Source: an uncultured Pseudomonadota bacterium (GTDB lineage: Bacteria; Pseudomonadota; Gammaproteobacteria; Xanthomonadales; Ahniellaceae). Taken from it: DNA of 20,726 nt. The translations under genes and the position numbers were made by a program. The notes beneath the pieces were generated by a model, which saw nothing but the letters and a program-made list of their open reading frames with translations, was not told the DNA's origin and made no database searches. The DNA lies in NCBI GenBank assembly GCA_937996755.1, contig CALKUS010000232.1, positions 1-20,726 on the forward strand, given 5' to 3'. Shown piece by piece: positions 7,994 through 14,741 of this stretch. Every line of letters begins with the position of its first letter. Position 1 is the stretch's first letter.

Positions 7994-8962
7994 TTATCCC
8001 TCCCCTGCATTCGCGGGGGAGGGGAGACGTTGCTTCCCCCGAATCCGCCGCCGGACTTCGGCCGCGACGGCTTGCGTCTCGCGCAATGGCACAGGCCCCC
8101 ATTCGGCGTCGAACGCGTCGAGCGCGCGCGCATGGCCGCCCGCGACGAGCGCCGCGTGGAATTGCGCGAGCTTGCCCGCGATCGGTTGCGCCGCATGCAC
8201 GTACACGGGCTTGCCCGTCGCGCAGGCCTCCGACGCGAGGTTCACCGAGTCCGGCGTCACGACGATGCGCTGCGCATGCGCGAGGAACGCGAGGTAGGGA
8301 TTCGGCCCATCCGCATCGCCCGTCCAGAGGCGCGCGGGCAGGCCGGCGAAGCCGCGGCGCAACGCGGCCACGGCGTCCGCACCCGTGCGGCGCGACGAGG
8401 TGACGAGGAACCCGCCGCCTTCGCGTGCGTGCAGCTCGCGCAGGCGCGCGACGAGCGAATCGACGTATGCGGCATCGATGCGCTGCGCGCGCGTCGTGCC
8501 GCCCACGAGCACGGCCCAGCGCGGTGTTGCGTCGATCGCGTGCTCCGGCGAGGCGAGCGCGGCCGCGGCGAGGCGCGCCGGCGCGATCGCGTTCAACGAG
8601 CCGAGCGTCGTCACCACGTTGTCGCCCGCCAGCCCGTCGTGGCGCGGCGCGACGACCACGTCCCAGCGGCGCGGATCGAGCCGCGGATCGAGCACCTGCA
8701 CGGTCGGCACGCGACCGTGCAGGCGCGCCGTGGCCCATGCACCCAGGCGACCGCAGCCGATCGCGATCGCGGTTCCGTCCGGCAGCGCCGGCAGCCAGCG
8801 ATCGCCGCCCGGCAACGCGCGCGGCGCGAACCAGCGCCAGGGCGCCGGCAGGGCGAGCGTGGGTTCGACGATCTCCAGCCCCATGGCGTCGGCCAGCGCG
8901 CGCGCCTGCGCGCGGTTGCCGGCGCGGCCGTCGGTCAGCACGAGGGCTCGCGAATCGCTCAT
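7994..8962 (-). CDS. ELM1-family protein (bacterial 'mitochondrial fission ELM1' homologue)
   Basis: 322 residues from ATG 8962 (MSDSRALVLTDGRAGN), the usual opening of the family; the frame continues upstream without a better start. The fold is thought to be GT-B-like. In line with this, TPDSVNLASEACATGKPVYV (about 236-255) looks like the nucleotide-sugar end of GT-B transferases, and a second block LVGGTTRAQR lies at about 152-161. The bacterial function is not established. Its place near LPS genes fits a role in envelope glycan synthesis, but that is inference. The last nine residues (about 314-322, ending SPANAGEG) are encoded by a hairpin repeat, so the native C-terminus has probably been extended or replaced. 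TATCAT lies six bases before the ATG. Confidence 0.85.
   Translation of the reverse strand: MSDSRALVLTDGRAGNRAQARALADAMGLEIVEPTLALPAPWRWFAPRALPGGDRWLPALPDGTAIAIGCGRLGAWATARLHGRVPTVQVLDPRLDPRRWDVVVAPRHDGLAGDNVVTTLGSLNAIAPARLAAAALASPEHAIDATPRWAVLVGGTTRAQRIDAAYVDSLVARLRELHAREGGGFLVTSSRRTGADAVAALRRGFAGLPARLWTGDADGPNPYLAFLAHAQRIVVTPDSVNLASEACATGKPVYVHAAQPIAGKLAQFHAALVAGGHARALDAFDAEWGPVPLRETQAVAAEVRRRIRGKQRLPSPANAGEG
7997..8024. terminator. hairpin repeat between convergent glnE and the ELM1-family gene
   Basis: A 12-bp stem (7997-8008 with 8013-8024, two G-T wobbles) closes on the tetraloop ATTC. It starts one base after the ELM1 stop codon (in plus coordinates) and its stem is also coding sequence for that gene's tail. 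No good T run is present. It may act as a two-way transcript end for both genes, or simply be a dispersed repeat of the type that gives SPANAGEG-like tails when it invades a gene. Confidence 0.6.
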
Positions 8963-8968
8963 CCCCGG

Positions 8969-8974
8969 ATGATA
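8969..8974 (-). promoter_or_regulatory. -10 box of the ELM1-family gene, placed for a leaderless mRNA
   Basis: On the - strand TATCAT is followed by six bases and then the ATG at 8962. A start site six to eight bases below the box would fall on or next to the A of the start codon. No convincing -35 or Shine-Dalgarno sequence is visible. Confidence 0.4.
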
Positions 8975-8979
8975 GGCGC

Positions 8980-9007
8980 TTGACCCGGCCCGGTTCGCCC
9001 CCAAGAT
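8980..9007 (+). promoter_or_regulatory. putative promoter of the yceI-pirin unit
   Basis: TTGACC (8980-8985), 16 bases, then CAAGAT (9002-9007). The -35 is strong and the -10 poor. It precedes a good ribosome site, GAGGAG (9027-9032), for the ATG at 9040. Confidence 0.4.
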
Positions 9008-9039
9008 GGTCTTTCCGCCCGCCCCCGAGGAGCCTCGCC

Positions 9040-9612
9040 ATGCGCCGTACCCTGCTCGCCGTTGCCCTTGCCGCCGCCACGTTCGCCGCGCCGTCCTTCG
9101 CGGCCGACAAGTACACGATCGACCCGAACCACACCCAGGTCCGCATCGGCTGGAGCCACTTCGGCTTCTCCGACATCGAAGCCACGTTCACGAACATCAC
9201 GGGCGACGTGATGATCGACACGGCCGACTGGAGCAAGTCCTCGGTCAACGCGACGATCCCGATCAGCGGCCTCGTGACGGGCATCCCGAAGCTCGACGAG
9301 CACCTGCGCAGCCCCGATTTCTTCGACATGGCGAAGTTCGCCGACGCCACGTTCAGGAGCACGAAGGTCGAAAAGACCGGCGAGAACCAGCTCAAGGTCA
9401 CGGGCGACCTGACCGTGCACGGCGTGACGAAGCCGGTCACGCTCGACGTGAAGGTCAACAAGCTCGGCCAGCACCCGATGACCAAGAAGGACGCCGCGGG
9501 CTTCAGCGCGAGCGGCACGCTCAAGCGCACCGAGTTCGGCGTCGGCCAGTACGCGCCGAACGTCAGCGACGACATCCGTCTCGAGATCACCACCGAAACC
9601 GCGAAGAGCTGA
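9040..9612 (+). CDS. yceI: YceI-family periplasmic lipid-binding-like protein
   Basis: 190 residues with a signal peptide (about 1-21, cleavage after PSFA). The mature part starts DKYTIDPNHTQVRIGWSHFGFSD, the typical YceI opening, and continues with the family's HLRSPDFFDMAKFADATF and LTVHGVTKPVTLDV phrases. YceI proteins are extended lipocalin-like barrels that bind isoprenoid or other amphiphilic molecules in the periplasm; the ligand here cannot be told from sequence. The ATG has the ribosome site GAGGAG eight bases upstream. The stop codon (TGAGG) overlaps the likely ribosome site of the pirin gene, which begins 11 bases later, so the two are probably co-transcribed. Confidence 0.95.
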   Translation: MRRTLLAVALAAATFAAPSFAADKYTIDPNHTQVRIGWSHFGFSDIEATFTNITGDVMIDTADWSKSSVNATIPISGLVTGIPKLDEHLRSPDFFDMAKFADATFRSTKVEKTGENQLKVTGDLTVHGVTKPVTLDVKVNKLGQHPMTKKDAAGFSASGTLKRTEFGVGQYAPNVSDDIRLEITTETAKS

Positions 9613-9623
9613 GGCTCGCGACG

Positions 9624-10322
9624 ATGATCACGGTGCGGCGGTCGGTCGAGCGCGGCCCGACAAGAACGGACTGGCTCGACAGCCGTCACACGTTCTCGTT
9701 CGGGGGCTATCGCGACGATCGCTGGATGGGATTCGGACCCCTCAGAGTCATCAACGAAGACCGCGTCATCGCCGGCGCGGGTTTCCCGACGCACGGCCAC
9801 GCGAACATGGAGATCGTGACCTGCGTGCTGTCGGGCGCGCTCGCGCACAAGGATTCGCTCGGGACGGGTTCCACGATCCGTCCCGGCGACGTGCAGCGGA
9901 TGAGCGCGGGCAGCGGCATCCTGCACTCGGAGTTCAACGCGTCGCGCGAGGAGCCGGTGCACTTCCTGCAGATCTGGATCGAGCCGTCGCGCCGCTTCGG
10001 CGATCCCGAGTACGCGCAGAAGCATTTCCCCGATTCCGAGCGGCGCAATCGCCTGCGCCTGGTGCTGTCGCCCGATGGCGCCGACGGTTCCATCTCGATC
10101 CGCCAGGATGCGCGGCTGCACGCGGGCGTGCTCGACGCGGGCACGACGGTGTCGCTGCCGCTCGCGGCGGGTCGTCGCGCCTGGGTGCACGTGGCGCGCG
10201 GTCGCGCCGCGCTCGATGGCGTCGAGCTCGCGTCGGGCGACGGCGCCGCCGTCACCGATGCCACGGCGCTCTCCGTGCGCGCACACGACGAATCCGAGGT
10301 GCTGGTTTTCGATTTGCCCTAG
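9624..10322 (+). CDS. pirin-family protein (YhhW-like bicupin)
   Basis: 232 residues. The N-terminal cupin has the pirin metal site: H57 and H59 (FPTHGHANMEI), H101 and E103 (GILHSEFN), at the same numbers as the ligands known in E. coli YhhW. Relatives have quercetin 2,3-dioxygenase activity in vitro, but the physiological substrate is unknown. The C-terminal cupin (about 160-232) keeps the fold pattern and ends EVLVFDLP. It is the second gene after yceI, with GAGG (9611-9614) as the probable ribosome site. Its TAG stop forms the first half of a TAGAAT box that may be the -10 of the next gene. Confidence 0.93.
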   Translation: MITVRRSVERGPTRTDWLDSRHTFSFGGYRDDRWMGFGPLRVINEDRVIAGAGFPTHGHANMEIVTCVLSGALAHKDSLGTGSTIRPGDVQRMSAGSGILHSEFNASREEPVHFLQIWIEPSRRFGDPEYAQKHFPDSERRNRLRLVLSPDGADGSISIRQDARLHAGVLDAGTTVSLPLAAGRRAWVHVARGRAALDGVELASGDGAAVTDATALSVRAHDESEVLVFDLP

Positions 10323-10325
10323 AAT
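10320..10325 (+). promoter_or_regulatory. -10 box TAGAAT ahead of the zinc-finger gene
   Basis: TAGAAT (10320-10325) is close to the consensus and includes the pirin stop codon. The zinc-finger ATG is 28 bases further on. No clear -35 is seen 16-18 bases upstream, so it is a partial promoter call. Confidence 0.35.
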
Positions 10326-10353
10326 CAGCGCGCTTTCACGACCAGACACCGCC

Positions 10354-10545
10354 ATGGCCGAGCCCGCGCGCACCATCCTTGCCAATGCCGAGAACCGCTA
10401 CACGGTGACGGCTGCCGACCTGCCGCTGTCCTGCCCGATGCCGGGCATGAGCCTCTGGAACTCGCATCCGCGCGTGTACCTGCCGATCGAGGCGAGCGGT
10501 TCCGCGAAGTGCCCATATTGCGGCGCGCTCTACACCCTCCGTTGA
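10354..10545 (+). CDS. small CHCC-type zinc-finger protein
   Basis: 63 residues. C27, H38, C53 and C56 (SCPMPG, SHPRV, KCPYCG) form the zinc site of the CHCC family related to the C-terminal part of complex I subunit NDUFS6. Bacterial members are short, stand-alone proteins of unknown role. The start MAEPARTILANAEN follows the pirin stop by 31 bases. It ends YTLR, the usual place for the family. No transmembrane segment or signal is visible, so it is cytoplasmic. Confidence 0.92.
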   Translation: MAEPARTILANAENRYTVTAADLPLSCPMPGMSLWNSHPRVYLPIEASGSAKCPYCGALYTLR

Positions 10546-10556
10546 CCGCACGCAAT

Positions 10557-10656
10557 TTCGACGCGCATGAGCGCTCGTCGAAGGCAGTGCGGCAGCTCGG
10601 GTAACGCGTCGCGCGCAGCGCGACGATCGCTCCCCCTCTCCCCTCAGGGGAGAGGG
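10557..10656. repeat. three successive hairpins in the gap before the glycan cluster
   Basis: Stem 1: TTCGACG (10557-10563) with CGTCGAA (10576-10582). Stem 2: CGTCGCGC (10607-10614) with GCGCGACG (10618-10625), loop GCA. Stem 3: CCCTCTCCCC (10634-10643) with GGGGAGAGGG (10647-10656), loop TCA. Stem 1 may terminate the zinc-finger transcript. Stem 3 resembles the hairpin at 7997-8024 and the widespread extragenic repeats whose translations read LPSPLRGEGE. The 146-base gap 10546-10691 holds no gene. Confidence 0.65.
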
Positions 10657-10691
10657 CAAGGGGTGAGGGGTGGTCTCCACTGTGCGGAACC

Positions 10692-11816
10692 GTGCTTTTG
10701 AACGGACCACTGCGCCCCCTGACCGTCGTCCAGCTCGTCCCCGCCCTCCAGGGCGGCGGCGCCGAGCGCTCCACGCTCGAGATCGGCGCGGCGCTCGTGC
10801 GCGGCGGCCATCGCTCGATCGTGGTGTCGGCGGGTGGCCGGCTGGTCGCGGCGCTGGTCGCTGCCGGCAGCGAGCACGTCGCGATGGACCTCGCGCGCAA
10901 GACGCCGCTCGCGTTCCGCCACGTGATCACGCTGCGTCGCCTGCTGAAGCGCTGGCGGCCCGACGTCGTGCATGCGCGCTCGCGCCTGCCCGCGTGGGTC
11001 GGCGAGCTCGCGCTGCGCGGCTGGGGCGCGGGTCGACCGCATTTCGTGACGACCGTGCACGGGCTCAACTCGCCCGGCTGCTGGAGCGCCGTGATGACGC
11101 GCGGCGAGCGCGTGATCTGCGTGTCGGAAACCGTGCGCAACTACGTGCTGCGCCACTACCCGGATGTCCCGGAATCGCGCCTGACGGTGATCCCGCGCGG
11201 CATCGATGCCGAAGCGTTCCCGCGCGGGCATCGTCCGTCGGAGGAGTGGAACGCCGCGTTCGAGCGCGAGTTTCCGCAGCTCGCGGGCCGTCCCCTGTTG
11301 CTGCTCGTGGCGCGCGGCACGCGGCTGAAGGGCCACCACGACGCGCTGCGCGCGCTCGCGAAGCTGCGCACCACGCCGGCGCCGGCGCTGCTCATGCTCG
11401 GCACGCGCGAAGCGGGCCGCGAGGCGTATGTCGCGGAAGTGGAGGCGCTCGCGCGCGAGCTCGGCGTCGCCGGGCGCGTCGCGATCGCGGCGGCGCGCGG
11501 CGACGTGCGCGACTTCCATGCCCGCGCGGACGTCGTGCTGCAGGTCTCGAACAAGGCCGAGTCGTTCGGTCGCGTCGTGGTCGAGGCGCTCGCGATCGGC
11601 ACGCCCGTCGTCGGCTACGCGCACGGCGGCGTCGGTGAGCTGCTCGGCGAGCTGTTCCCCGCGGGGCGCACGCAGCGCGGCGACATCGACGCGCTCGCCG
11701 CGCGGATCGATGCGGTGCTCGCGGAGCGTCCGGTCGTCGCGCCGTTCGCGGGCCATCGCCTCGCCGACATGGAAGCCGCGACGCTCGCGCTCTATCGCTC
11801 GGTGGTGGGCGGGTGA
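10692..11816 (+). CDS. GT4-family glycosyltransferase (LPS core/envelope glycan)
   Basis: 374 residues from GTG 10692; no ATG is available nearby and a weak GGA lies four to six bases upstream. The GT-B fold is evident: an N-terminal GGGAERSTLE loop (about 21-30), the inter-domain IPRGID (about 167-172), the donor-binding ARGTRLKG (about 207-214), and the EX7E motif E290-E298 (KAESFGRVVVEALA) followed by GTPVVG. Such retaining transferases add hexoses or related sugars from nucleotide donors to LPS core or other envelope glycans; the exact sugar cannot be told. The gene overlaps the next by four bases (GTGA), so translation is coupled to the ligase-like gene. Confidence 0.92.
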   Translation: MLLNGPLRPLTVVQLVPALQGGGAERSTLEIGAALVRGGHRSIVVSAGGRLVAALVAAGSEHVAMDLARKTPLAFRHVITLRRLLKRWRPDVVHARSRLPAWVGELALRGWGAGRPHFVTTVHGLNSPGCWSAVMTRGERVICVSETVRNYVLRHYPDVPESRLTVIPRGIDAEAFPRGHRPSEEWNAAFEREFPQLAGRPLLLLVARGTRLKGHHDALRALAKLRTTPAPALLMLGTREAGREAYVAEVEALARELGVAGRVAIAAARGDVRDFHARADVVLQVSNKAESFGRVVVEALAIGTPVVGYAHGGVGELLGELFPAGRTQRGDIDALAARIDAVLAERPVVAPFAGHRLADMEAATLALYRSVVGG

Positions 11817-13030
11817 GCGCATTCGTCGCCGCCGCGCTTGCGATCCTGCTCGTGCTCCTGCCGATCGGGCGCAGCGCCGAGGTCGCGCTGCTGGCGGTCG
11901 CGCTCGCCGGCGTCGTCGTGGCGTGGCGCGCGCGCGGCGACGCACGTGCCTGGCGCGCCGCTGCGCCGGCGCTCGTGCTGTTCGCGGCGTACTGGTTGCC
12001 GGCGCTCGTGTCGGCATTCGACGCGCAGCCCGCCGGCAAGGCCTGGTCGACGGTCGCCGGCGCCGTGCGCTTCGCGCCGTTCGCGCTCGGCGCCGTGCTC
12101 GCGCTGCGCGGCGCGCCGTCGTGGCAACTGCGCCTGCAGCGCGCGAGCGCCGCGATCGTCGTGCTCTGGGCGCTCGATGCGCTCGTACAGGCGACGACCG
12201 GCTGGAGCTTCGGCGGGCACCTGCACGTGGATCGCGTGAGCGGCGTGTTCGGCGACGACAACCTGAAGCTCGGGCCGACGCTCGCGGTGCTGTCGCCGTT
12301 CGCGCTGCTCGTCGCGCGCCGCGATTTCGGCCGTCTCGCGCTGCTGTCCACCTGGCTGGCGGTCGCGGCCGCGGTGCTGCTCGCGGGCGCGCGCGCGGGC
12401 TGGCTCATGTTCGCGCTCGCCAGCGTCGCGATGGCATGGCGCGAAGCCGCGGACCTGCGCCGCTTCGCGCTGTGGTGCAGTGGCGGGTTCGCGATGCTCG
12501 CGCTGCTGGGCGCGCTCGCGTATTCGCAATCGGCGCTGTTCGCCGAGCGCGTCGACCGCACGCTCGCCGTCGCGCGCGGCGACGAAGCCGCGCTCGACTT
12601 CGCGCTAGCCGACCGCCTGCCGATCTGGCACGCGGCCGCCGGCATGGCGCGTGCGCATCCGGTGAACGGCGTCGGCGTGCGCGATTTCCGCTACGCGTAC
12701 CGCGAGTTCGCCGGACCCGGCGATCGCTGGGTGCAGCCGGGCAGCGACACGGGCGCGTTGCATGCGCACCAGCTCGTGCTCGAGCTGCTGTCGGAAACCG
12801 GCGCGATCGGGCTGCTCGCGTGGCTCGCGGGTGCGCTCGTCGCCGTGCGTGCGTGGTTGCGCGCGGGCCGCGACGCCCGGGCGCTCGCCTGGCCGGCGTC
12901 CGTCGCGCTGCTGGTCATGACCTTCCCGCTCAACACGCACTTCGCGTTCTATTCCGCGTTCTGGGGCCTCGTATTCTGGTGGCTGCTCGCCACGTGGTGC
13001 GCCGCGCTGGCCAGCGGGGAGGAAACATGA
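11813..13030 (+). CDS. O-antigen ligase (WaaL/Wzy_C-like) membrane protein
   Basis: 405 residues from GTG 11813, inside the stop of the preceding gene. It is polytopic, with about ten hydrophobic segments and a periplasmic loop around 240-330. The Wzy_C signature is present: R194 in GARAGWL, then HAHQLVLELLSETGAIGL with H319 and E324 or E328, matching the HN-x-L-x-E-x-G pattern of ligases and polymerases. WaaL-type enzymes transfer undecaprenyl-linked glycans to lipid A-core in the periplasm; polymerase (Wzy) or protein O-glycan ligase activity cannot be excluded. It lies between two glycosyltransferases and overlaps the next gene by four bases (ATGA). Confidence 0.88.
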   Translation: MSAFVAAALAILLVLLPIGRSAEVALLAVALAGVVVAWRARGDARAWRAAAPALVLFAAYWLPALVSAFDAQPAGKAWSTVAGAVRFAPFALGAVLALRGAPSWQLRLQRASAAIVVLWALDALVQATTGWSFGGHLHVDRVSGVFGDDNLKLGPTLAVLSPFALLVARRDFGRLALLSTWLAVAAAVLLAGARAGWLMFALASVAMAWREAADLRRFALWCSGGFAMLALLGALAYSQSALFAERVDRTLAVARGDEAALDFALADRLPIWHAAAGMARAHPVNGVGVRDFRYAYREFAGPGDRWVQPGSDTGALHAHQLVLELLSETGAIGLLAWLAGALVAVRAWLRAGRDARALAWPASVALLVMTFPLNTHFAFYSAFWGLVFWWLLATWCAALASGEET

Positions 13031-13785
13031 GCCGCGAGCCCCTGTCGGTATTCGTCACCACGCTGGACAACGCGGCGACGCTCGAACGTTGCCTCGCGTC
13101 GGTCGCGTTCGCCGACGAGATCGTCGTGCTCGATTCCGGCAGCAGCGACGCGACGCACGAGATCGCCATGCGCCACGGCGCGCGCTGGTTCGTCGAGCCG
13201 TTCGCGGGTTACGGGCCGCAGAAGCTGTCGGCGATGCGCAAGACCACGCACCGCTGGGTGCTGCTGCTCGACGCCGACGAATGCGTTCCCGATGCCTGCC
13301 GCGCCGCGATCGAGCGCGCGCTCGAAGCGCCGGCGGTCGCGGGCTTCACGATCCCGCGCCGCGAACAGCTGTTCTGGCGCCTGCAGCACGAGCATGCGCG
13401 GCACAACCCCATGCTGCGCCTGTTCGACAGGGAGCGCGCGCGGTTCTCCACCGACCCGATCCACGCGGCGCCGGAGGTCGACGGACGCGTCGCCGCGATC
13501 CGCGAGCCGTTCCTGCACTTCGGCGAGCCCGACATCGCGACGAAGGTCGAGAAGATCAACCGCTATTCCAGCGGCATGGTCGGCGCGAAGCTCGAGAAGG
13601 GCCAGCGCTTCGCGCCGCTGCGGATGATCGTGCAGCCGCCGTGGCACTTCTTCCGCAGCTACGTCCTCAAGCGCAAGTTCCTCGCCGGCTGGGCCGGCTT
13701 CATCGGCTGCGCGATCGACGCGTTCTACGTGTTCCTGAAATACGCGAAGCTGCACGAATCACGGCAGGACCGCGATCACGAATAG
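13027..13785 (+). CDS. GT2-family glycosyltransferase, WaaE/KdtX-like
   Basis: 252 residues. It has a GT-A fold with VFVTTLDNAATLERCL (about 8-23), LDSGSSDAT (35-43) and the metal-binding LLDADE (80-85, D82 and D84). The later DPIH (143-146) and KINRYSS (176-182) are typical of the LPS inner-core beta-1,4-glucosyltransferase group (WaaE/KdtX). A hydrophobic C-terminal stretch (about 218-240) may hold it at the membrane. The ATG overlaps the ligase stop by four bases with GGAGG just upstream. Its last ten bases overlap the end of the convergent lipid A acyltransferase gene. Substrate assignment is inference from family. Confidence 0.92.
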   Translation: MSREPLSVFVTTLDNAATLERCLASVAFADEIVVLDSGSSDATHEIAMRHGARWFVEPFAGYGPQKLSAMRKTTHRWVLLLDADECVPDACRAAIERALEAPAVAGFTIPRREQLFWRLQHEHARHNPMLRLFDRERARFSTDPIHAAPEVDGRVAAIREPFLHFGEPDIATKVEKINRYSSGMVGAKLEKGQRFAPLRMIVQPPWHFFRSYVLKRKFLAGWAGFIGCAIDAFYVFLKYAKLHESRQDRDHE

Positions 13786-14687
13786 ATCTTCGGCGCCCCT
13801 TCGGGCCGGCGCTTGAACCGCCGGTGGATCCAGAGGTATTCCTCCGGCGCCTCCCGCACCATCGCCTCGATCAGCGCATTGATCCGCGCCGTATCCGCAA
13901 CCGGATCCGATGACGGGAAATCGGCCAGCGGCTCGGTCACGCGCATCTCGTAGCCGCCGTCCTTCGTGCGGCGATGGAAGAAGCCGATCACGGCCGCGCC
14001 GCTCGCGCGCGCGAGCTGGTGCGTCGCGGTGATCGTCGATGCGGGTACGTCGAAGAACGGCGCGAACACCGTGTCCTTGCCGCGCATGTCCTGGTCGGGT
14101 GCGTACCAGAGGATGCCGCCGCCCTTGAGGTGCTTCAGGCAGGGCCGCAGCTCGTCGCGCGCGAACATCGCGGCGGCATAGCGCAGGCGGCCGCGCTTCA
14201 CCGCCCATTCCATCACCGGGCTCTCGTGGCGGCGATACATGCCGGACAACGGGAGGCGCGCGCACATGAGCCGGCCGCAGAGCTCCAGCGTGTGGAAGTG
14301 GCCCGACACGAGCAGCACGCCGCGGCCGGATGCGAGCACGGCATCGACGTGCTCCGCGCCCGCGATCGTCGCGTGCCGCGGCAATGCGCCGAGCGGCCCC
14401 CACCACGCGCGCAGGAACTCCATGAGCCCGATGCCGAGCGAGCGGAAGTTCGCGCGCACCAGCCGCGCGCGCGCCGCGGCGTCGAGCGCCGGGAACGCGA
14501 GCGCGACGTTGCGCTCGGCGTAGCGCCGCCGGCGCCGCGCGATGACGTGCGCGAGTGCGCCCACCAGGCGGCCGATCGCGCGCAGCAGCGGCATCGGCGA
14601 TTGCGCGAGCAGCCAGAGGCAGCCGATGCCGACCCAGGCCGGCCAGTGGCGCGGCGACAGCGGCGGGCGATCGGGGGCGAGGGCCAT
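13776..14687 (-). CDS. lpxL: lipid A late acyltransferase (LpxL/HtrB family)
   Basis: 303 residues. It transfers an acyl chain from ACP to Kdo-lipid A at the inner membrane. The catalytic HX4E is H130-E135 (GHFHTLE). Other family features: one N-terminal hydrophobic segment (about 18-50) followed by an Arg-rich stretch, RYAERNVALAFP (55-66), YAPDQD (195-200), and the C-terminal WIHRRFKRRP (286-295). The length is typical. LpxL versus LpxM (or LpxP) cannot be separated by eye. It diverges from waaA, whose product makes its Kdo-bearing substrate, with 54 bases between the start codons. It converges on the GT2 gene with a ten-base tail overlap. TAACAT lies six bases before its ATG and no ribosome site is seen. 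Confidence 0.9.
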   Translation of the reverse strand: MALAPDRPPLSPRHWPAWVGIGCLWLLAQSPMPLLRAIGRLVGALAHVIARRRRRYAERNVALAFPALDAAARARLVRANFRSLGIGLMEFLRAWWGPLGALPRHATIAGAEHVDAVLASGRGVLLVSGHFHTLELCGRLMCARLPLSGMYRRHESPVMEWAVKRGRLRYAAAMFARDELRPCLKHLKGGGILWYAPDQDMRGKDTVFAPFFDVPASTITATHQLARASGAAVIGFFHRRTKDGGYEMRVTEPLADFPSSDPVADTARINALIEAMVREAPEEYLWIHRRFKRRPEGAPKIYS

Positions 14688-14693
14688 GGCGCG

Positions 14694-14699
14694 ATGTTA
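14694..14699 (-). promoter_or_regulatory. -10-like box of lpxL, placed for a leaderless mRNA
   Basis: On the - strand TAACAT ends six bases before the ATG at 14687, the same geometry as at the ELM1-family gene. No clear -35. Confidence 0.35.
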
Positions 14700-14710
14700 C
14701 GGGGCGCCGC

Positions 14711-14729
14711 ATCGGATGGGGCATCCGAT
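14711..14729. promoter_or_regulatory. perfect palindrome between lpxL and waaA
   Basis: ATCGGATG (14711-14718) is the exact inverse of CATCCGAT (14722-14729), with GGG between. It lies in the 54-base divergent gap and touches the TACCAT box (14729-14734), which is seven bases before the waaA ATG. It may be an operator shared by both genes; a hairpin role is less likely because it would lie upstream of both proposed starts. Confidence 0.45.
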
Positions 14730-14741
14730 ACCATCGTGCCG

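Noticed and set aside
6753..10385. 1,210-residue - strand open frame crossing glnE, ELM1, yceI and pirin
   Set aside because: Low-complexity translation, crosses four well-supported genes in other frames, no family features.
10644..12645. Long - strand frames opposite the GT4 and ligase genes
   Set aside because: Compositional shadows of the + strand genes, which have clear motifs and coupled overlaps.
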